From Nitrospirae bacterium RBG_19FT_COMBO_42_15 (GTDB taxonomy: Bacteria > Nitrospirota > CAKKRA01 > 9FT-COMBO-42-15): 5,722 nt of DNA. The stretch lies in assembly GCA_001803815.1 (NCBI GenBank), contig MHEL01000154.1, positions 1 to 5,722 on the forward strand, in the 5' to 3' direction. How positions within the stretch are numbered: position 1 is the stretch's first letter; each line of letters opens with the position of its first letter. This document shows, one piece after another, positions 5,392-5,722 of the stretch. The notes under the pieces are model-generated. The model did no database searches, was not told the DNA's origin, and saw nothing but the letters and a program-made list of their open reading frames with translations. Made by a program: the position numbers and the translations under genes.

Positions 5392-5423
5392 CTGGTTTCC
5401 TGCTAAAAGCATGCGGGAATGAC
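5392..5423. repeat. Degenerate REP-like hairpin
   Basis: CTGGTTTCCTGC...GCGGGAATGAC is an eroded relative of the repeat at 850-876, with the same CTGG...TTCC start and GGAATGAC end. The stem TTCCTGC (5397-5403) pairs with GCGGGAA (5413-5419) with one G-U pair. It sits between dyad sites 1 and 2 and has enlarged the control region. Confidence 0.6.
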
Positions 5424-5467
5424 CTTTATGGTTACTTTAGTGTTCTTTAACAACCTCTCAGACTTAC

Positions 5468-5484
5468 TGTTGCATTTTAAAATG
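5468..5484. promoter_or_regulatory. Activator-type dyad site 2 (one strong arm)
   Basis: TGTTGCATTTTAAAATG matches TGTTGCATTTTGCAACA at 13 of 17 positions; the left arm is perfect and the right arm is degraded. Its start is exactly 21 bp, two helical turns, from that of site 3. With site 1 it also forms a 14-bp perfect inverted repeat (5362-5375 against 5465-5478). Confidence 0.5.
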
Positions 5485-5488
5485 GAGT

Positions 5489-5505
5489 TGTTGCTTTTTG
5501 CAATA
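5489..5505. promoter_or_regulatory. Activator-type dyad site 3, overlapping the sensor gene promoter
   Basis: TGTTGCTTTTTGCAATA matches TGTTGCATTTTGCAACA at 15 of 17 positions. It covers the predicted -35 element of the plus-strand sensor gene, so a bound regulator would compete with RNA polymerase there while helping activate the minus-strand operon. Confidence 0.55.
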
Positions 5506-5519
5506 GATAGTGCTAAAAT
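5491..5519 (+). promoter_or_regulatory. Predicted sigma-70 promoter of the divergent sensor gene
   Basis: TTGCTT (5491-5496), a 17-nt spacer and TAAAAT (5514-5519, 5 of 6 to the -10 consensus). The -35 is weak (3 of 6). The start of transcription would fall at about 5526, on the ATG itself, which fits the absence of a ribosome site in front of that ATG. Confidence 0.45.
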
Positions 5520-5525
5520 AAAAAC

Positions 5526-5722
5526 ATGCCTAACTATCAGTTCAGCATCAGAGGAAAAATCACACTTGGCTATTATGCAATTATAGCCATTATTGTAGGC
5601 CTGTCTGTCTTTACCTTTGTTGAACTGCGCTTCTTAGAAAAAAAGATAAGGTTCAGGGAGGCAATCTCTGAATTCTTTGACGCCACCCTTGAAATCAGAA
5701 GATTTGAAAAGAATTTCTTCCT
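5526..5722 (+). CDS. Membrane sensor protein, probably histidine kinase, N-terminal 65 residues (cut by right edge)
   Basis: The frame opens at ATG 5526, ten bases after an in-frame TAA (5514-5516), and runs off the window. The start MPNYQFSIRGKITLGYY is a short cytoplasmic tail followed by one membrane helix at about 12-32 (ITLGYYAIIAIIVGLSVFTFVE). An extracytoplasmic helix then runs LRFLEKKIRFREAISEFFDATLEIRRFEKNFF. The RRFEKNFF stretch is typical of the four-helix or HBM-like sensing domains of histidine kinases and chemoreceptors. The kinase or signalling part lies outside the window, so a chemoreceptor is possible. Divergence from an operon with sigma-54 and activator-type sites makes a kinase paired with an NtrC-like regulator the better guess. 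There is no Shine-Dalgarno sequence; the ATG coincides with the predicted transcript start. Confidence 0.7.
   Translation, partial: MPNYQFSIRGKITLGYYAIIAIIVGLSVFTFVELRFLEKKIRFREAISEFFDATLEIRRFEKNFF

Noticed and set aside
5328..5423. Plus-strand frame of 31 codons beginning MTAAFEDTITAAK
   Set aside because: It lacks a ribosome site, crosses dyad site 1 and ends in the REP-like element.

Overview
The window is AT-rich bacterial chromosome and is almost entirely coded on the minus strand. The protein style (Lys/Ile-rich), strong AAGGAGG-type ribosome sites, a sigma-54-like promoter with upstream activator sites, a TSUP (TauE/SafE) permease packed with universal stress proteins, and GTCATTGCGAG / CTGGATTCC palindromic repeats together suggest an anaerobic, sulfur- or metal-cycling bacterium of Nitrospirota or former-Deltaproteobacteria type. 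This placement is inference; no rRNA or marker gene is present.

Reading in the direction of transcription (right to left), the first block is a tight five-gene operon, 5236 to 2349. It encodes a 64-aa helical protein, a 157-aa protein that carries the same N-terminal helical module fused to a degenerate Usp-like domain, an 82-aa two-helix membrane protein, a 362-aa TSUP-family permease and a tandem-domain UspA protein. Neighbours overlap or nearly abut, except for a 53-nt gap before the 82-aa gene. It looks like a membrane anion exporter with dedicated accessory and nucleotide-sensing proteins. Upstream is a candidate sigma-54 promoter (5264-5279) and three copies of a 17-bp dyad with consensus TGTTGCATTTTGCAACA (5356, 5468 and 5489). 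The divergent gene at 5526, cut by the right edge, starts a membrane sensor protein, probably a histidine kinase. Two of the dyads lie in its own promoter region, so a two-component system that activates the permease operon and autoregulates is a reasonable model.

The second block (2231 to the left edge) starts with chrB, the chromate-resistance regulator/accessory protein. It is followed by a small His-rich protein, a cluster of palindromic repeats (744-939), an HD-domain phosphohydrolase and the first 65 codons of an MFS transporter, which overlaps the HD gene by 4 nt. No chrA is seen; the MFS transporter may take the efflux role. An 18-bp perfect palindrome plus a degraded second copy covers the predicted chrB promoter and start codon.

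No tRNA, rRNA, CRISPR array, transposase or clear intrinsic terminator was found.
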